Assembly (NCBI GenBank): GCA_040902925.1 | Contig: JBBDWJ010000195.1 | Coordinates: forward strand, 1-22,924 | Reading direction: 5' to 3' | Origin: JBBDWJ01 sp040902925 | GTDB lineage: Bacteria > Acidobacteriota > Terriglobia > Bryobacterales > UBA6623 | DNA: 22,924 bases | In this document: positions 1 to 8,800 of the stretch, in pieces | Position numbering within the stretch: position 1 is the stretch's first letter | Layout of the letters: every line of letters starts with the position of its first letter | Program-made: the position numbers and the translations under genes | The notes under the pieces: generated by a model | The model's input: only the letters and a program-made list of their open reading frames with translations | Database searches by the model: none | Told to the model about the DNA's origin: nothing

Positions 1-2
1 CG

Positions 3-1421
3 CTCGATGCGGCGACCGGCCGGGTTTTTTGGATCTACCCCTACAACAATTCTCCCGACCTAGCGGTCTGCTGCGGCTCCAACAACCCCGGCCAGGCGAT
101 CCTGGGCGATGTCTTGTTCATGGGCACCCTCGACGCCCATCTGGTCGCGATCGATACGAAAAGCGGCCAGCCGCTTTGGAAGACCAAGGTCGCCGAAAGC
201 AAGGCCGGCTACTCGATCACGCACGCCCCCCTCGCCGTGAAAGACCGTGTGATCGCCGGTGTCGGCGGCGGAGAGTTCGGCATTCGCGGATTCATCGCGG
301 CTTATCATGCCGAGACGGGCAGGGAGTTGTGGAAATTCCACACTATCCCAGGCCCAGGCGAGCCCGGCCACGAAACTTGGGAGCAGTGCCCGCCTAACTC
401 CGCCACGTATTGCGATCCCGAAGCCTGGAAGCACGGTAGCGGCTCGGTGTGGGTCACCGGGTCGTTCGACGCCGACCTCAACCTCAACTACTGGGGCATC
501 GGCAACGTGGGACCCGACTACAACGGCGACCAAAGGCCGGGCGACAACCTCTACACGGCTTCCGTCGTCGCGCTGGACACCGATACCGGCAAGCTCCGCT
601 GGCATTACCAGTTCACGCCGCACGATGTTTATGACTACGATTCGGTCCAGGTTCCCGTGCTGGCCGACATAACTTGGCAGGGCGCTCCACTGAAGGCCAT
701 GCTGTGGGCCAACCGCAATGGCATTTTCTATGTGCTTGACCGCGCGACCGGAAAGTTCCTGCTCGGCAAGCCATTCGTCAAGGTGAACTGGATGAGCGGG
801 TTCGATGAACGGGGAAGGCCCATCCAGACGCCCCAGCCGCCAGGAATGCCGACCTACCCGGCAGTCCAGGGAGGGTCGAACTGGTATTCCCCCTCCTACA
901 GCCCACGCACAGGTTTGATGTACGTTTCCACATGGCACGATCAGGGGCAGTTCTTCGGCGGCGTGCCGGTTGTCTACGAGGAAGGTAGGGGCTTTGGAGG
1001 CGGGAACAACGCCCCGTTTGTGCCCTCGGCGGACGACCCTTCCAAGCCGATACCGGGCGCTCCGCCCGTTCCGAACCTCCGGCGTGGTCCTATCAACAAT
1101 TGGACCGATGCGGCCGGCCACGGCGCCGTGCTAGCCATGAACCCCGCCAGCGGTGAGGCAACCTGGAAATTTCGGATGACCGATGTCACTGATACGGGAG
1201 TTGTGACCACGGCAACCGATCTGCTCTTTACCGGCGGCCGGGAAGGCTATTTGCAGGCCTTGGACGCGCACACCGGCAAGCTGCTCTGGAAAACGAATCT
1301 GGGAGCCCAAATGCTCAATAATCCCATCACGTATGCGGTGAATGGCCGCCAGTATGTCGCGGCCATCGCGGGACTCTCGCTCTTTGCTTTCGCGCTGCCG
1401 GCGGATGGTGAAGGATTTTAG
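3..1421 (+). CDS. PQQ-dependent alcohol dehydrogenase, 5'-truncated
   Basis: This is the C-terminal 472 residues of a type I quinoprotein alcohol dehydrogenase; the reading frame is open from the first bases, so the start lies outside the window. These periplasmic eight-bladed propellers oxidise alcohols with PQQ and pass electrons to a cytochrome c. Visible landmarks are the vicinal Cys-Cys pair (codons at 69-74) that forms the ring disulfide over PQQ, the Gly-Asn of WGIGN (metal-ligand region), and HDVYDYD, where the catalytic Asp (633-635) is followed two residues later by another Asp (639-641). An Asp at that +2 position marks lanthanide-dependent XoxF/PedH-type enzymes; calcium enzymes usually have Ala, Ser or Thr. 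W-motif repeats such as TGKLLWK run to the end. There is no C-terminal cytochrome c domain, so it is not a quinohemoprotein. Family is certain; substrate and metal are inferred. Confidence 0.95.
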   Translation, partial: LDAATGRVFWIYPYNNSPDLAVCCGSNNPGQAILGDVLFMGTLDAHLVAIDTKSGQPLWKTKVAESKAGYSITHAPLAVKDRVIAGVGGGEFGIRGFIAAYHAETGRELWKFHTIPGPGEPGHETWEQCPPNSATYCDPEAWKHGSGSVWVTGSFDADLNLNYWGIGNVGPDYNGDQRPGDNLYTASVVALDTDTGKLRWHYQFTPHDVYDYDSVQVPVLADITWQGAPLKAMLWANRNGIFYVLDRATGKFLLGKPFVKVNWMSGFDERGRPIQTPQPPGMPTYPAVQGGSNWYSPSYSPRTGLMYVSTWHDQGQFFGGVPVVYEEGRGFGGGNNAPFVPSADDPSKPIPGAPPVPNLRRGPINNWTDAAGHGAVLAMNPASGEATWKFRMTDVTDTGVVTTATDLLFTGGREGYLQALDAHTGKLLWKTNLGAQMLNNPITYAVNGRQYVAAIAGLSLFAFALPADGEGF

Positions 1422-1594
1422 GTTCCGTGGCAAAGTAGATGCCGCTCTTCGGTGAAGGTCAACTTTTTTCGCTCCCTGCGATATCAGGAAGTTGCCAACC
1501 CTTTCCGCGGGAAAAGGGATGACGCCACCAGGGCATAATCCGACGAGCACGCCTGTTGTGTCCGGCTCGATAAGGCGCCCACGCAATCCACGGT

Positions 1595-2476
1595 ATGGAA
1601 CCGATCACCACACTCTTCGATACGAACCGGGATACCGGCCGGAACGTCCTAACGGAGGATTTGAGAATTCTCTACGGTGGCGATCTGGAGTTCCCGGAGC
1701 ATTCTGATCGGCCGTATGTAATCGGTAACTTCGTAAGCACGCTCGACGGAGTGGTCAGTTTCGCGGTTCCCGGCAAGTCTGGCGGCGGCGATATCAGCGG
1801 GTTCAACGAGACCGACCGCTTCATCATGGGGCTGCTCCGCGCTTCCGCCGACGCGGTGATGGTTGGCGCGCGTACTCTTCAGGAAGTTGCTCCAGGATAC
1901 CTATGGTCGCCCGAACACGCGTATCCAAAGGCCCAAGAGCACTACGCGAAGTATCGCCACGGCGTGCTCAACAAACCAGAGCCGCCCTGGAATGTGATCG
2001 TGAGCGGCAGCGGCGCGCTAGACCTCCAGAGAGCAGTGTTCCGCGCTCGCGGTGTGAAAACTCTCGTCATTACTTCGCCAAAGGGAGCAGAGTTGCTTTC
2101 AATCAACGGCGTGGCAGCGCTTGATCCGGTTGAAGTGAGGGCAATCGAAGCCCCGGCCGGTAAGATACCCCCTGCCCCGATCTTGGAGCTGCTCCGGGAT
2201 GAATTCGCGGTCAAGCTCCTGCTCCACGAAGGGGGGCCCGCTCTGTTTGGAGATTTTGTGGCCCACGGCCGCCTGGACGAACTCTTTCTGACTGTAGCTC
2301 CGCAGTTCGCCGGCCGGGACACCGGGCAGCAACGCCCGGGTGTGATCTCAGGCGTGGAGTTCATGCCGGAAACAGCACCCTGGCTGAAACTCGCCAGCGT
2401 GAAGCAGAGCGGCGACCACCTCTACTTGCGTTACGGGGGTTTGACGCGCCGCGCGACGAGCGAAGGGCCATCCTAA
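1595..2476 (+). CDS. RibD C-terminal / dihydrofolate-reductase-fold reductase
   Basis: A 293-residue protein covering the RibD_C domain without the RibD deaminase half. RibD_C enzymes bind NADPH and reduce pterin- or pyrimidine-like substrates; stand-alone copies are mostly of unknown substrate. Family signatures are GNFVSTLDGVVSF near residues 45-56, the helix DRFIMGLLRASADAVMVGART near 74-94, HEGGP at 211-215 (glycine-rich NADPH-binding loop) and LDELFLTVAPQFAG shortly after. It is longer than a minimal domain (about 220 aa) because of an N-terminal extension and an insertion around residues 100-130. The ATG at 1595 has no clear Shine-Dalgarno sequence. It lies 173 bases downstream of the dehydrogenase on the same strand and converges on the next gene. 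Cytosolic, as no signal peptide is seen. The gene symbol ribD would overstate the case. Confidence 0.9.
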   Translation: MEPITTLFDTNRDTGRNVLTEDLRILYGGDLEFPEHSDRPYVIGNFVSTLDGVVSFAVPGKSGGGDISGFNETDRFIMGLLRASADAVMVGARTLQEVAPGYLWSPEHAYPKAQEHYAKYRHGVLNKPEPPWNVIVSGSGALDLQRAVFRARGVKTLVITSPKGAELLSINGVAALDPVEVRAIEAPAGKIPPAPILELLRDEFAVKLLLHEGGPALFGDFVAHGRLDELFLTVAPQFAGRDTGQQRPGVISGVEFMPETAPWLKLASVKQSGDHLYLRYGGLTRRATSEGPS

Positions 2477-2596
2477 CCGGCCCGGCTCCAACGCCATTCG
2501 GGACGGTCATGCCTGGCGGGGTGGCGTCACACAGCGCGGTTGTGCCATGGACCGCAATCGACACGGGGCCGCAATCACAGATTGACTAGCGGTGAG

Positions 2597-2613
2597 GCGG
2601 GCGGCTGGCCCGC
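2597..2613. terminator. Hairpin between convergent genes (weak terminator candidate)
   Basis: A perfect 6-bp inverted repeat (GCGGGC / GCCCGC, 5-nt loop) sits between the converging RibD-C gene and the DUF1428 gene, 4 bases past the latter's stop codon. There is no T-run on either side, so rho-independent termination is not established. Confidence 0.25.
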
Positions 2614-2617
2614 AAGT

Positions 2618-2974
2618 TCATTCGTCCACGAAAATCTTAAATCCGCCGTAGACCATACGTTTCATGTCGAATGGCATCTTCTTAGTCCCCATGTTGGATA
2701 TCCGCGGGTCCTTCATGACTTTGGCATTGACGCGATCGCGATGCGCGCACGATTTGTATGCGATCCAAGCGAAAACCACCGTCTCGCCGCGTTTCGCTTT
2801 GATCTGCTTCGGAAACGACGCCAAACCCTTCACCTTCAAGTCGTCGCCGGCGCATTCGCGGTATTCGAGCGCGCCGTGCTCGCGCCAGATCTTTCCGGCC
2901 TTCTGCGACATGCGGCGGTAGGCCTGTAGGTGCTTCACCGGGACGGGCAACACATATCCATCGACGTATTTCAT
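2618..2974 (-). CDS. DUF1428 family protein (YbaA-like)
   Basis: A 118-residue cytosolic protein of the DUF1428 family (E. coli YbaA), a dimeric alpha/beta-barrel-type fold of unknown function. It begins MKYVDGYVLPVP, the family's usual start (YVDGFV-type), and contains WREHGALEYRECAGDD and the late block DPRISNMG, followed by MPFDMKRMVYGGF near the end, all characteristic. A GTG at 2980 is in frame, but AAGGA at 2983-2987 is 8 bases ahead of the ATG at 2974, which also matches the family start, so 2974 is preferred. It is the last of a run of co-oriented small genes. No function should be assigned beyond the family. Confidence 0.92.
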   Translation of the reverse strand: MKYVDGYVLPVPVKHLQAYRRMSQKAGKIWREHGALEYRECAGDDLKVKGLASFPKQIKAKRGETVVFAWIAYKSCAHRDRVNAKVMKDPRISNMGTKKMPFDMKRMVYGGFKIFVDE

Positions 2975-3049
2975 ATGCACATTCCTTTTTAAAAAGCGCC
3001 CCTGGTTTTCGAGTGAGACGCACCGTTTGTCTGGGGACGCCGCGTTCTA

Positions 3050-3074
3050 CAACGACAGATCCCTCCCGTCGTTG
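3050..3074 (-). terminator. 7-bp hairpin downstream of the MoaD-like gene
   Basis: CAACGAC and GTCGTTG form a perfect 7-bp stem with an 11-nt loop, 30 bases past the stop of the MoaD-like gene and before the DUF1428 gene. No T-tract follows on the minus strand, so it may be a transcript-end or stabilising hairpin rather than an intrinsic terminator. Confidence 0.3.
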
Positions 3075-3104
3075 CTCGCGGCGACCCAAACAATGGATTG
3101 GCGC

Positions 3105-3401
3105 TTAGCCGCCGGCTATGGCTCCGACAATCAGCAGCGGCTCGGACCCTGCAGCGACCGCATCGGGCAGCGGAGCGTCCGGCGATTCGTGGGAGACGTC
3201 CTCCTCGCAGGCGAAGAATCTGACGAACGGCCGGCGCTGCTTGGAGACGTGGTCGCGGATGGTGCCTCGCAGCGCCGGGTAGCGGGCTTCGAGAGCGTCG
3301 AGGACAGATCGCTGCGTGACATGGCCCTCGACCTCGAGTTCCACTTCGCCGTCGACTTTCGCTAGCGTTCGCAAATGATACGGCATCATGACGCGGATCA
3401 T
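3105..3401 (-). CDS. MoaD/ThiS-like ubiquitin-fold sulfur-carrier protein
   Basis: A 98-residue beta-grasp protein. It opens with a strand (MIRVMMPYHLRTLA), has the family helix VLDALEARYPALRGTI near 34-49, and ends in IVGAIAGG with a free C-terminal Gly-Gly. That is the tail which, in MoaD and ThiS, is adenylated by an E1-like enzyme and then thiocarboxylated. It is somewhat longer than MoaD (about 80 aa), with an insert (VRFFACEEDVSHESPD) before the last strand. Its ATG overlaps the stop of the upstream propeller gene (ATGA, 3398-3401), implying translational coupling. No MoeB/ThiF-type E1, MoaE or molybdopterin gene is present, so a role in molybdopterin synthesis is not supported by context. 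The partner and the sulfur acceptor are unknown. Confidence 0.88.
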   Translation of the reverse strand: MIRVMMPYHLRTLAKVDGEVELEVEGHVTQRSVLDALEARYPALRGTIRDHVSKQRRPFVRFFACEEDVSHESPDAPLPDAVAAGSEPLLIVGAIAGG

Positions 3402-4525
3402 GGCAGTGACTGCACCTCGACGGAAAGCACGACCGGCAGGTGCTCAACGATCGGTTCCCAACTATCGCCGGCGTTCGCCGAGCCATAAACCTGTCCGCCG
3501 GTGGTGCCGAAGTAAATACCGCATGGGTCGAGCGAGTCGACGCACATCGCGTCGCGCAGCACGTTGACGTAGCAGTCGCGCTGCGGCAGGCCGTTGGTGA
3601 GCGCTTCCCATTCATTGCCGCCGGAGCGGCTGCGGTAGACGCGCAGCTTGCCCTCGGGGGGAAAGTGCTCCGAGTCGCTCTTGATGGGAACGACGTAGAC
3701 CGTCTCCGGCTCGTGGGCGTGAACGTCGATCGGGAAGCCGAAGTCGGTCGGCAGGTTCCCGCTGACCTCGCGCCATGTTTCGCCCGCGTCGTCGCTGCGC
3801 ATGACGTCCCAATGCTTCTGCATGAACAGCAGACCGGGGCGCGCCGGATGCTGCGCGATGCGGTGGACACAATGGCCGACTTCGGCTTCGGGGTCCGGCA
3901 TCATTTCCGACCGCAGCCCGCGGTTGATCGGCTTCCACGACTTGCCGCCGTCGTCGCTGCGGAACGCGCCCGCGGCCGAGATGGCGATAAAAATCCGCTC
4001 GTGGTTGGCGGAGTCGATCAGGATTGTGTGCAGGCACATGCCGCCGGCGCCGGGCTGCCAATGGGGTCCCGTGCCGTGGCCGCGCAGCCCTGAAAGCTCC
4101 TGCCACGACTTGCCGCCATCGGTAGTGCGAAATAGCGCGGCGTCTTCCACCCCGGCGTACACGGTGTCCGGATCGCTGAGCGACGGCTCCAGATGCCAGA
4201 CGCGCTTAAACTCCCAGGGATGCGCCGTGCCGTCGTACCACTGATGAGTGCCCGGCACGCCGTCGTAGGTGAATTCATTTCCGACCGGTTCCCAGGTCTT
4301 GCCACCATCATTGGAGCGCTGGATCAACTGCCCGAACCAGCCGCTCGACTGCGATGCATAGAGCCGGTCAGGGTCCGCGGGAGATCCCTTGACGTGGTAC
4401 AACTCCCAACCCGCGAAATGGGGGCCGCTGACGTCCCATTTTTTGCGCTTGCCGTCCGAAGTCAGGACGAACGCGCCCTTGCGGGTACCAACCAATACGC
4501 GTACGCGGTTTTTCGTGTCTGTCAC
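3398..4525 (-). CDS. Asp-box (BNR) beta-propeller protein, WD40/YVTN/BNR-like
   Basis: A 375-residue protein made almost entirely of sialidase/VPS10-type repeats. Six Asp-box motifs are readable: SNDGGKTW, TTDGGKSW, SDDGGKSW, SDDAGETW, SRSGGNEW and SANAGDSW, each following a hydrophobic strand. The N-terminus (VRVLVGTRKGAFVLTS) is the first blade strand, so there is no signal peptide and the protein is probably cytosolic. I see no convincing sialidase catalytic set (Arg triad, Tyr/Glu), so glycosidase activity is not claimed. The GTG at 4525 is chosen because GGAGG lies 7 bases upstream and the protein then begins right at the first strand; the longer frame to 4651 has no such support. It shares an ATGA overlap with the MoaD-like gene, so the two are probably made in fixed proportion. 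Confidence 0.88.
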   Translation of the reverse strand: MTDTKNRVRVLVGTRKGAFVLTSDGKRKKWDVSGPHFAGWELYHVKGSPADPDRLYASQSSGWFGQLIQRSNDGGKTWEPVGNEFTYDGVPGTHQWYDGTAHPWEFKRVWHLEPSLSDPDTVYAGVEDAALFRTTDGGKSWQELSGLRGHGTGPHWQPGAGGMCLHTILIDSANHERIFIAISAAGAFRSDDGGKSWKPINRGLRSEMMPDPEAEVGHCVHRIAQHPARPGLLFMQKHWDVMRSDDAGETWREVSGNLPTDFGFPIDVHAHEPETVYVVPIKSDSEHFPPEGKLRVYRSRSGGNEWEALTNGLPQRDCYVNVLRDAMCVDSLDPCGIYFGTTGGQVYGSANAGDSWEPIVEHLPVVLSVEVQSLP

Positions 4526-4532
4526 AAGTGTT

Positions 4533-4537
4533 CCTCC
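4533..4537 (-). promoter_or_regulatory. Ribosome binding site for the propeller gene
   Basis: GGAGG on the minus strand, 7 bases before the GTG at 4525. It decides the start of the propeller gene in favour of this GTG over the upstream in-frame ATG at 4651. Confidence 0.75.
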
Positions 4538-4671
4538 ATCATTTCGTCGAACGGCGGGCGCCGGAATCGACACCTTGGCAAGAATTGTTGCGTGATAAAA
4601 ACTGCCGTCAGCCGGAAGCCAGCCACTGGGAACCGCTGGCAGCGGGAACACCCGAAAAACGACGAAGGCTA

Positions 4672-5073
4672 CTACGCCGGCGTTTTACGAATGGGGATCA
4701 GCGCCCGCAGCTCGGGAGCCCGCAGGCAGGCGGCCACCCAAACCAGCAACCCGATCGCCAGAGCGTGAATAAAATCCGTTCCACCAACGATGTTCGCAAA
4801 GGTCGCGCCCCCCAAATAGCCAGTGAGAAGCAGCATTCCCAAAACTACGGTTCGCGGCACAAGAAAAATAACCAGGCACAGCAACTCGACGACCCCGATG
4901 GGCACAATCGCGCCCTGGGGGACATTCATCTGGGTAAACCCTTCAACGGCCATCGGGTTGAGGGTCAATTTCATCACCGCGCTCGGCACAAAGGCCAACA
5001 TGATCAGCGCGGTCAGAATCCACGCCGCCCAGGTAGCGGCTTTCGACGTGGCCTGTTTCGGTGTCGGGTTCAT
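4672..5073 (-). CDS. DoxX-like small membrane protein
   Basis: A 133-residue integral membrane protein of the DoxX-like family (DoxX_2 type). Four hydrophobic segments are visible: about 14-36 (AAWILTALIMLAFVPSAVM), 55-72 (IVPIGVVELLCLVIFLV), 75-95 (VVLGMLLLTGYLGGATFANIV) and 102-120 (HALAIGLLVWVAACL). The E of VVELLCL and the GYLGGA motif are typical. Family members are implicated in redox or stress responses, but this subgroup has no firm function. The ATG at 5073 is preceded by AAGGA about 7 bases upstream; the longer frame to 5142 adds a polar stretch and lacks such a site. It lies 119 bases after the YCII gene and 146 before the propeller gene, all on the same strand. Confidence 0.88.
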   Translation of the reverse strand: MNPTPKQATSKAATWAAWILTALIMLAFVPSAVMKLTLNPMAVEGFTQMNVPQGAIVPIGVVELLCLVIFLVPRTVVLGMLLLTGYLGGATFANIVGGTDFIHALAIGLLVWVAACLRAPELRALIPIRKTPA

Positions 5074-5192
5074 AGAAGGTTCCTTTTCGAGCACAAAGCT
5101 TGTTTCCGCGTTGCCGGGACGCCTCCATTTGAGCCACATCAATCGCGGTAGCCGCGAGCATCCTCGTCAGCGAACCGGGTCATAGGTCTAGA

Positions 5193-5549
5193 CTAGGGCG
5201 TCCGGTACTCGCGAACTCTGCCCGTCAGCTCCCGGATCGGCCGGACCTCGATACTGCCCACGCGAGCCGGGGGGATCTTCGATGCTATCTGAATCGCCTC
5301 GTTGAGGTCCCTGGCGTCGACCAGATAGAATCCGGCCAACTGCTCCTTCGTCTCCGCGAACGGGCCGTCGGTAACGGAAACCTTGCCGCTGCGCACCCGC
5401 ACGGTGGTGGCGGTCTGAACCGGTTGCAGGGCCTCCGAGGCGATGCAGCGGCCCTGCCTGCGGAGTTCCTCGTCGTTGGCGACGCATTCGTCATCGTCCA
5501 TGCCTTCCAATTTCTTCTCTTCGCAGTAGACCAGGCAAAGGTACTTCAT
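5193..5549 (-). CDS. YCII-related (DGPF-domain) protein
   Basis: A 118-residue protein of the YCII/DGPF family: it starts MKYLCLVYCEEKKLE and carries DGPFAETKEQLAGFYLVDARDLNEA from residue 61, with the DGPF that names the family. The fold is a ferredoxin-like alpha/beta dimer. Such genes often sit beside an ECF sigma factor, but none is seen here. A strong GAGGAGG precedes the ATG by 4 bases. It is the first gene of the minus-strand run and is transcribed away from the PSCyt gene starting at 5823; the 273 bases between them must hold both promoters, though no clear -35/-10 pair stands out. Function unknown. Confidence 0.92.
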   Translation of the reverse strand: MKYLCLVYCEEKKLEGMDDDECVANDEELRRQGRCIASEALQPVQTATTVRVRSGKVSVTDGPFAETKEQLAGFYLVDARDLNEAIQIASKIPPARVGSIEVRPIRELTGRVREYRTP

Positions 5550-5822
5550 CGTTCCTCCTCAATCGTCGTGAAACTGCGCGGTTCACCAGGTAGTCGCTCG
5601 GGGCGCCCCGAATTCGACACTGCGAGCCGGAAACATGTGACGGGGCTTGGGACGGCGGGAAACGCCCTCGTCAGTGCCTCCCGGGGGCTCATTCAGGGGG
5701 CGCCAGTGCGCGGCGCCGAGTGTGAGGATATCAGAGGTGTAGAATTGAGGAAACTCCCCCACCCGGCGCGAATGGCTCCGGGACACGGATTATGCGCTGT
5801 GGCGGCTGAGCTGAAGGTGGAC

Positions 5823-8800
5823 ATGAAATACTTGCTCGGACTCCTCGTTTTTACCTTCGTCGCGCTGTCGGTGCCGGCGAGCGCCGCCGATGCTGAAACC
5901 GTGGACTTTCAGCATCAGATCCGGCCGCTGCTGTCCGACAATTGCTTTCACTGCCACGGCCCCGATCCCGAGACGCGAATGGCGGGCATGCGCCTGGACC
6001 TTCGTGAGGACGCCTTTAACAAACGCCCGAACGGCACGCCCATCGTTCCAGGCGACCCCCAGAGCAGCCTCGTCATCCAGCGCATCATGCAGGTCGACGC
6101 CGCGCTACGGATGCCGCCTGCGTATTCGCATAAGGAATTGACGCCGGAGCAGATCGCGCTGATCCGGCGCTGGGTCGAGCAAGGCGCGGTCTGGAGTGAG
6201 CCCTGGGCCCTGACCAAACCGAAAAAAGCGACCCTCCCCGCGGTGAAAGACGAGTCCTGGAGCCGCAACCCGATCGATCGTTTTATCCTGGCGCGCATTG
6301 AAGCGGAGGGGTTGAAGCCCGCCGCCGAGGCCGACCGGCGCACTTTGATTCGCCGCGTTAGCCTCGATCTGACCGGCCTGCCGCCGTCGCCAGAGGAGAT
6401 TGAAGCCTTCCTCGCGGACTCTTCGCCCGACGCCTACGAGAAGCTGATCGATCGTCTGATGAAATCTCCCGCTTACGGAGAGCACCGCGCCCGCTATTGG
6501 CTTGACGCAGCGCGCTACGCCGATACGCACGGGCTGCACATCGACAACTACCGTGAGATGTGGCTGTATCGCGATTGGGTCATCGGCGCTTTCAACCGCA
6601 ACCTGCGGTTCGATCAGTTTACGGTGGAGCAGATTGCGGGCGACATGCTTCCGAATCCGACACGCGATCAGCTAATTGCGACGGGCTTCCATCGCTGCAA
6701 TATCACCACCAACGAGGGCGGCGTTATCGAGGACGAAGTCGCCGCCATGTACGCGAAAGATCGCGCCGACACCACAGGAACCGTCTGGCTGGGTCTGACG
6801 GTTGGCTGCGCGACTTGTCACGACCACAAGTTCGACCCGATCAAGCAGAGTGATTTCTACTCGCTGACCGCGTTCTTCCGCAACACGACTCAGAAACCTC
6901 TCGACGGCAATATCCATGACACGCCTCCGGTGCTTGTGGTGCCCTCCGACAGCGATCTGGCGCGCTGGAAGGCGCTTCCCGAAGAGTTGCCGGCCTCGGA
7001 AGCCAAGCTCGAAGAAGCTCGCCGCGCCGCTCAACCGAAAATCGAGCGCTGGCTCCGGGGCCGTAATCGCCGCATCGAGAAAGACCTGTGGGATGGAAAA
7101 CAAACCGTCCCGCTCGGGCTCGATCGAAAGCTAGATCTGCCGGAAGGCGTGACTCAGCGCGAAAACGAGGCTGGAGCGCCGGTCCTCGAGTTCGCCGACG
7201 ACGCGGCACTGGCGTTGGAAAACGTTCCCGCTCCCGCGGTGGACGAGCCTTTCACGATTGCCGCGTACTTTTTGCTGCGAGAGGCCAAAGGCGGACGCGT
7301 CCTGGTCAGCCAGCAAGATCCCAAGGACAATGGGCGCGGCTGGCGTCTCGAGTTCCAGAACGGCCGCCCGGTGCTTGTGCTGGTGGGCAACGAGGTGGAT
7401 GAGCTCAGTGTTCGAGCCAAAGGCGGCGACGAAAGCCCCAAAGCTACCGAGAACGAGTGGCATCACGTTGTAGCCAGCTACGACGGCCGGCGTCAGCGCG
7501 TGGGTGTGCAGCTCTATCTGGATGGAAAGCCGCTGGCCACCGACGACGGGGGCACGGTGATCCGAACCATCCAAGGCGAAATCCGCAACAGCGAACCGCT
7601 TCTGCTGGGGGCGCGAGTCGATGATGAAGGGCAACGAACCGGTTTGCTGAAGGGCTCGATCGCCGGCCTGCGGATTTTGAAGCGTTCGGTGACCGAAGCC
7701 GAGGCGCGGCTGTTGGCTCAGTGGGACGGGGTCGAGTCCGCGTCCTCGAAAGCGTATACACAACTCGACGATCACGAACGCGAGGCGCTGGCCGAATATT
7801 TTCTGGCCCGGCGTTTTGACCGCTACCAGAAAGCCTCCGAGCGCCTGGCCGCCCTGCGCGAAGAACGCCGCGCCATTCTGCGGCGGACCCCCGTAACGCA
7901 CGTCATGCACGAGAACCCGGATTCCGAGGCTTTCGCGCACATTCTCTATCGCGGCATGTATGATCAGCCTCGCGAGAAAGTCAACGCGGATACACCGAGC
8001 GCCCTGCCGCCGATGGATTCCGGTTTGCCGCACAACCGCCTCGGCTTGGCGCGCTGGCTGGTCGATGACGAGAATCCGCTTCCGGCGCGCGTCACGGTCA
8101 ATCGTTTCTGGCAGGAAGTATTCGGCGCCGGAATCGTTGGCACAACCGAAGACTTTGGCTCGCAAGGCGAACCGCCGACGCATCCGGAGTTGCTCGATTG
8201 GCTGGCTGTTGAGTTTCGGGAATCGGGCTGGGATGTCCAGAAGCTTTTCAAGCTGATGCTCACCTCCGCCGCCTACCGCCAGTCGGCTGTTGCGACGGAC
8301 GAAAAAATCGAGAAGGACCCCGGCAACCGGCTGCTCTCGCGCGGCCCGCAGTTTCGCATGGACGGCGAGGTGATCCGCGACTACGCGCTGGCTGCGGGCG
8401 GCTTGCTGACGCGCAAAATCGGCGGTCCGAGCGTCAAGCCTTATCAGCCGGCGAGAATCTGGGAAACCGTCGCCATGGACCAAAGCAATACCCGGTTCTA
8501 CAAGCGCGATTCGGGCAACCAGCTTTACAGGCGCAGTCTCTACACGTTTTGGAAGCGCGCGGCGCCGCCGCCATCCATGGTGATCTTCAACGCGCCGACG
8601 CGCGAGGAATGCACGGTGCGCCGCGAGCGGACCAACACACCGCTACAGGCGCTGGTGGTGATGAACGATCCGCAGTTTTTTGAGGCCGCTCGGGCGCTGG
8701 CTGGAAACGCCATGCGCGAAGCTGCCGCTTTCGACGTGCGGCTCGACTATATGACGGCGCGGTTGGTTGCGCGGCCGCTCGATGAGAAGGAACGAACCAT

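Noticed and set aside
60..1121. Minus-strand open frame (353 codons) opposite the PQQ dehydrogenase
   Set aside because: The plus strand encodes the dehydrogenase with catalytic motifs; the antisense product matches nothing I know.
3398..4525. Exo-alpha-sialidase assignment for the Asp-box protein
   Set aside because: Asp-boxes alone occur in many propellers; the Arg triad and nucleophilic Tyr/Glu are not evident and there is no signal peptide.
7131..8483. Long minus-strand open frame (450 codons) opposite the first PSCyt/PSD1 gene
   Set aside because: It is a GC-rich antisense shadow: no domain, no start signal, and the plus strand has clear family motifs throughout.
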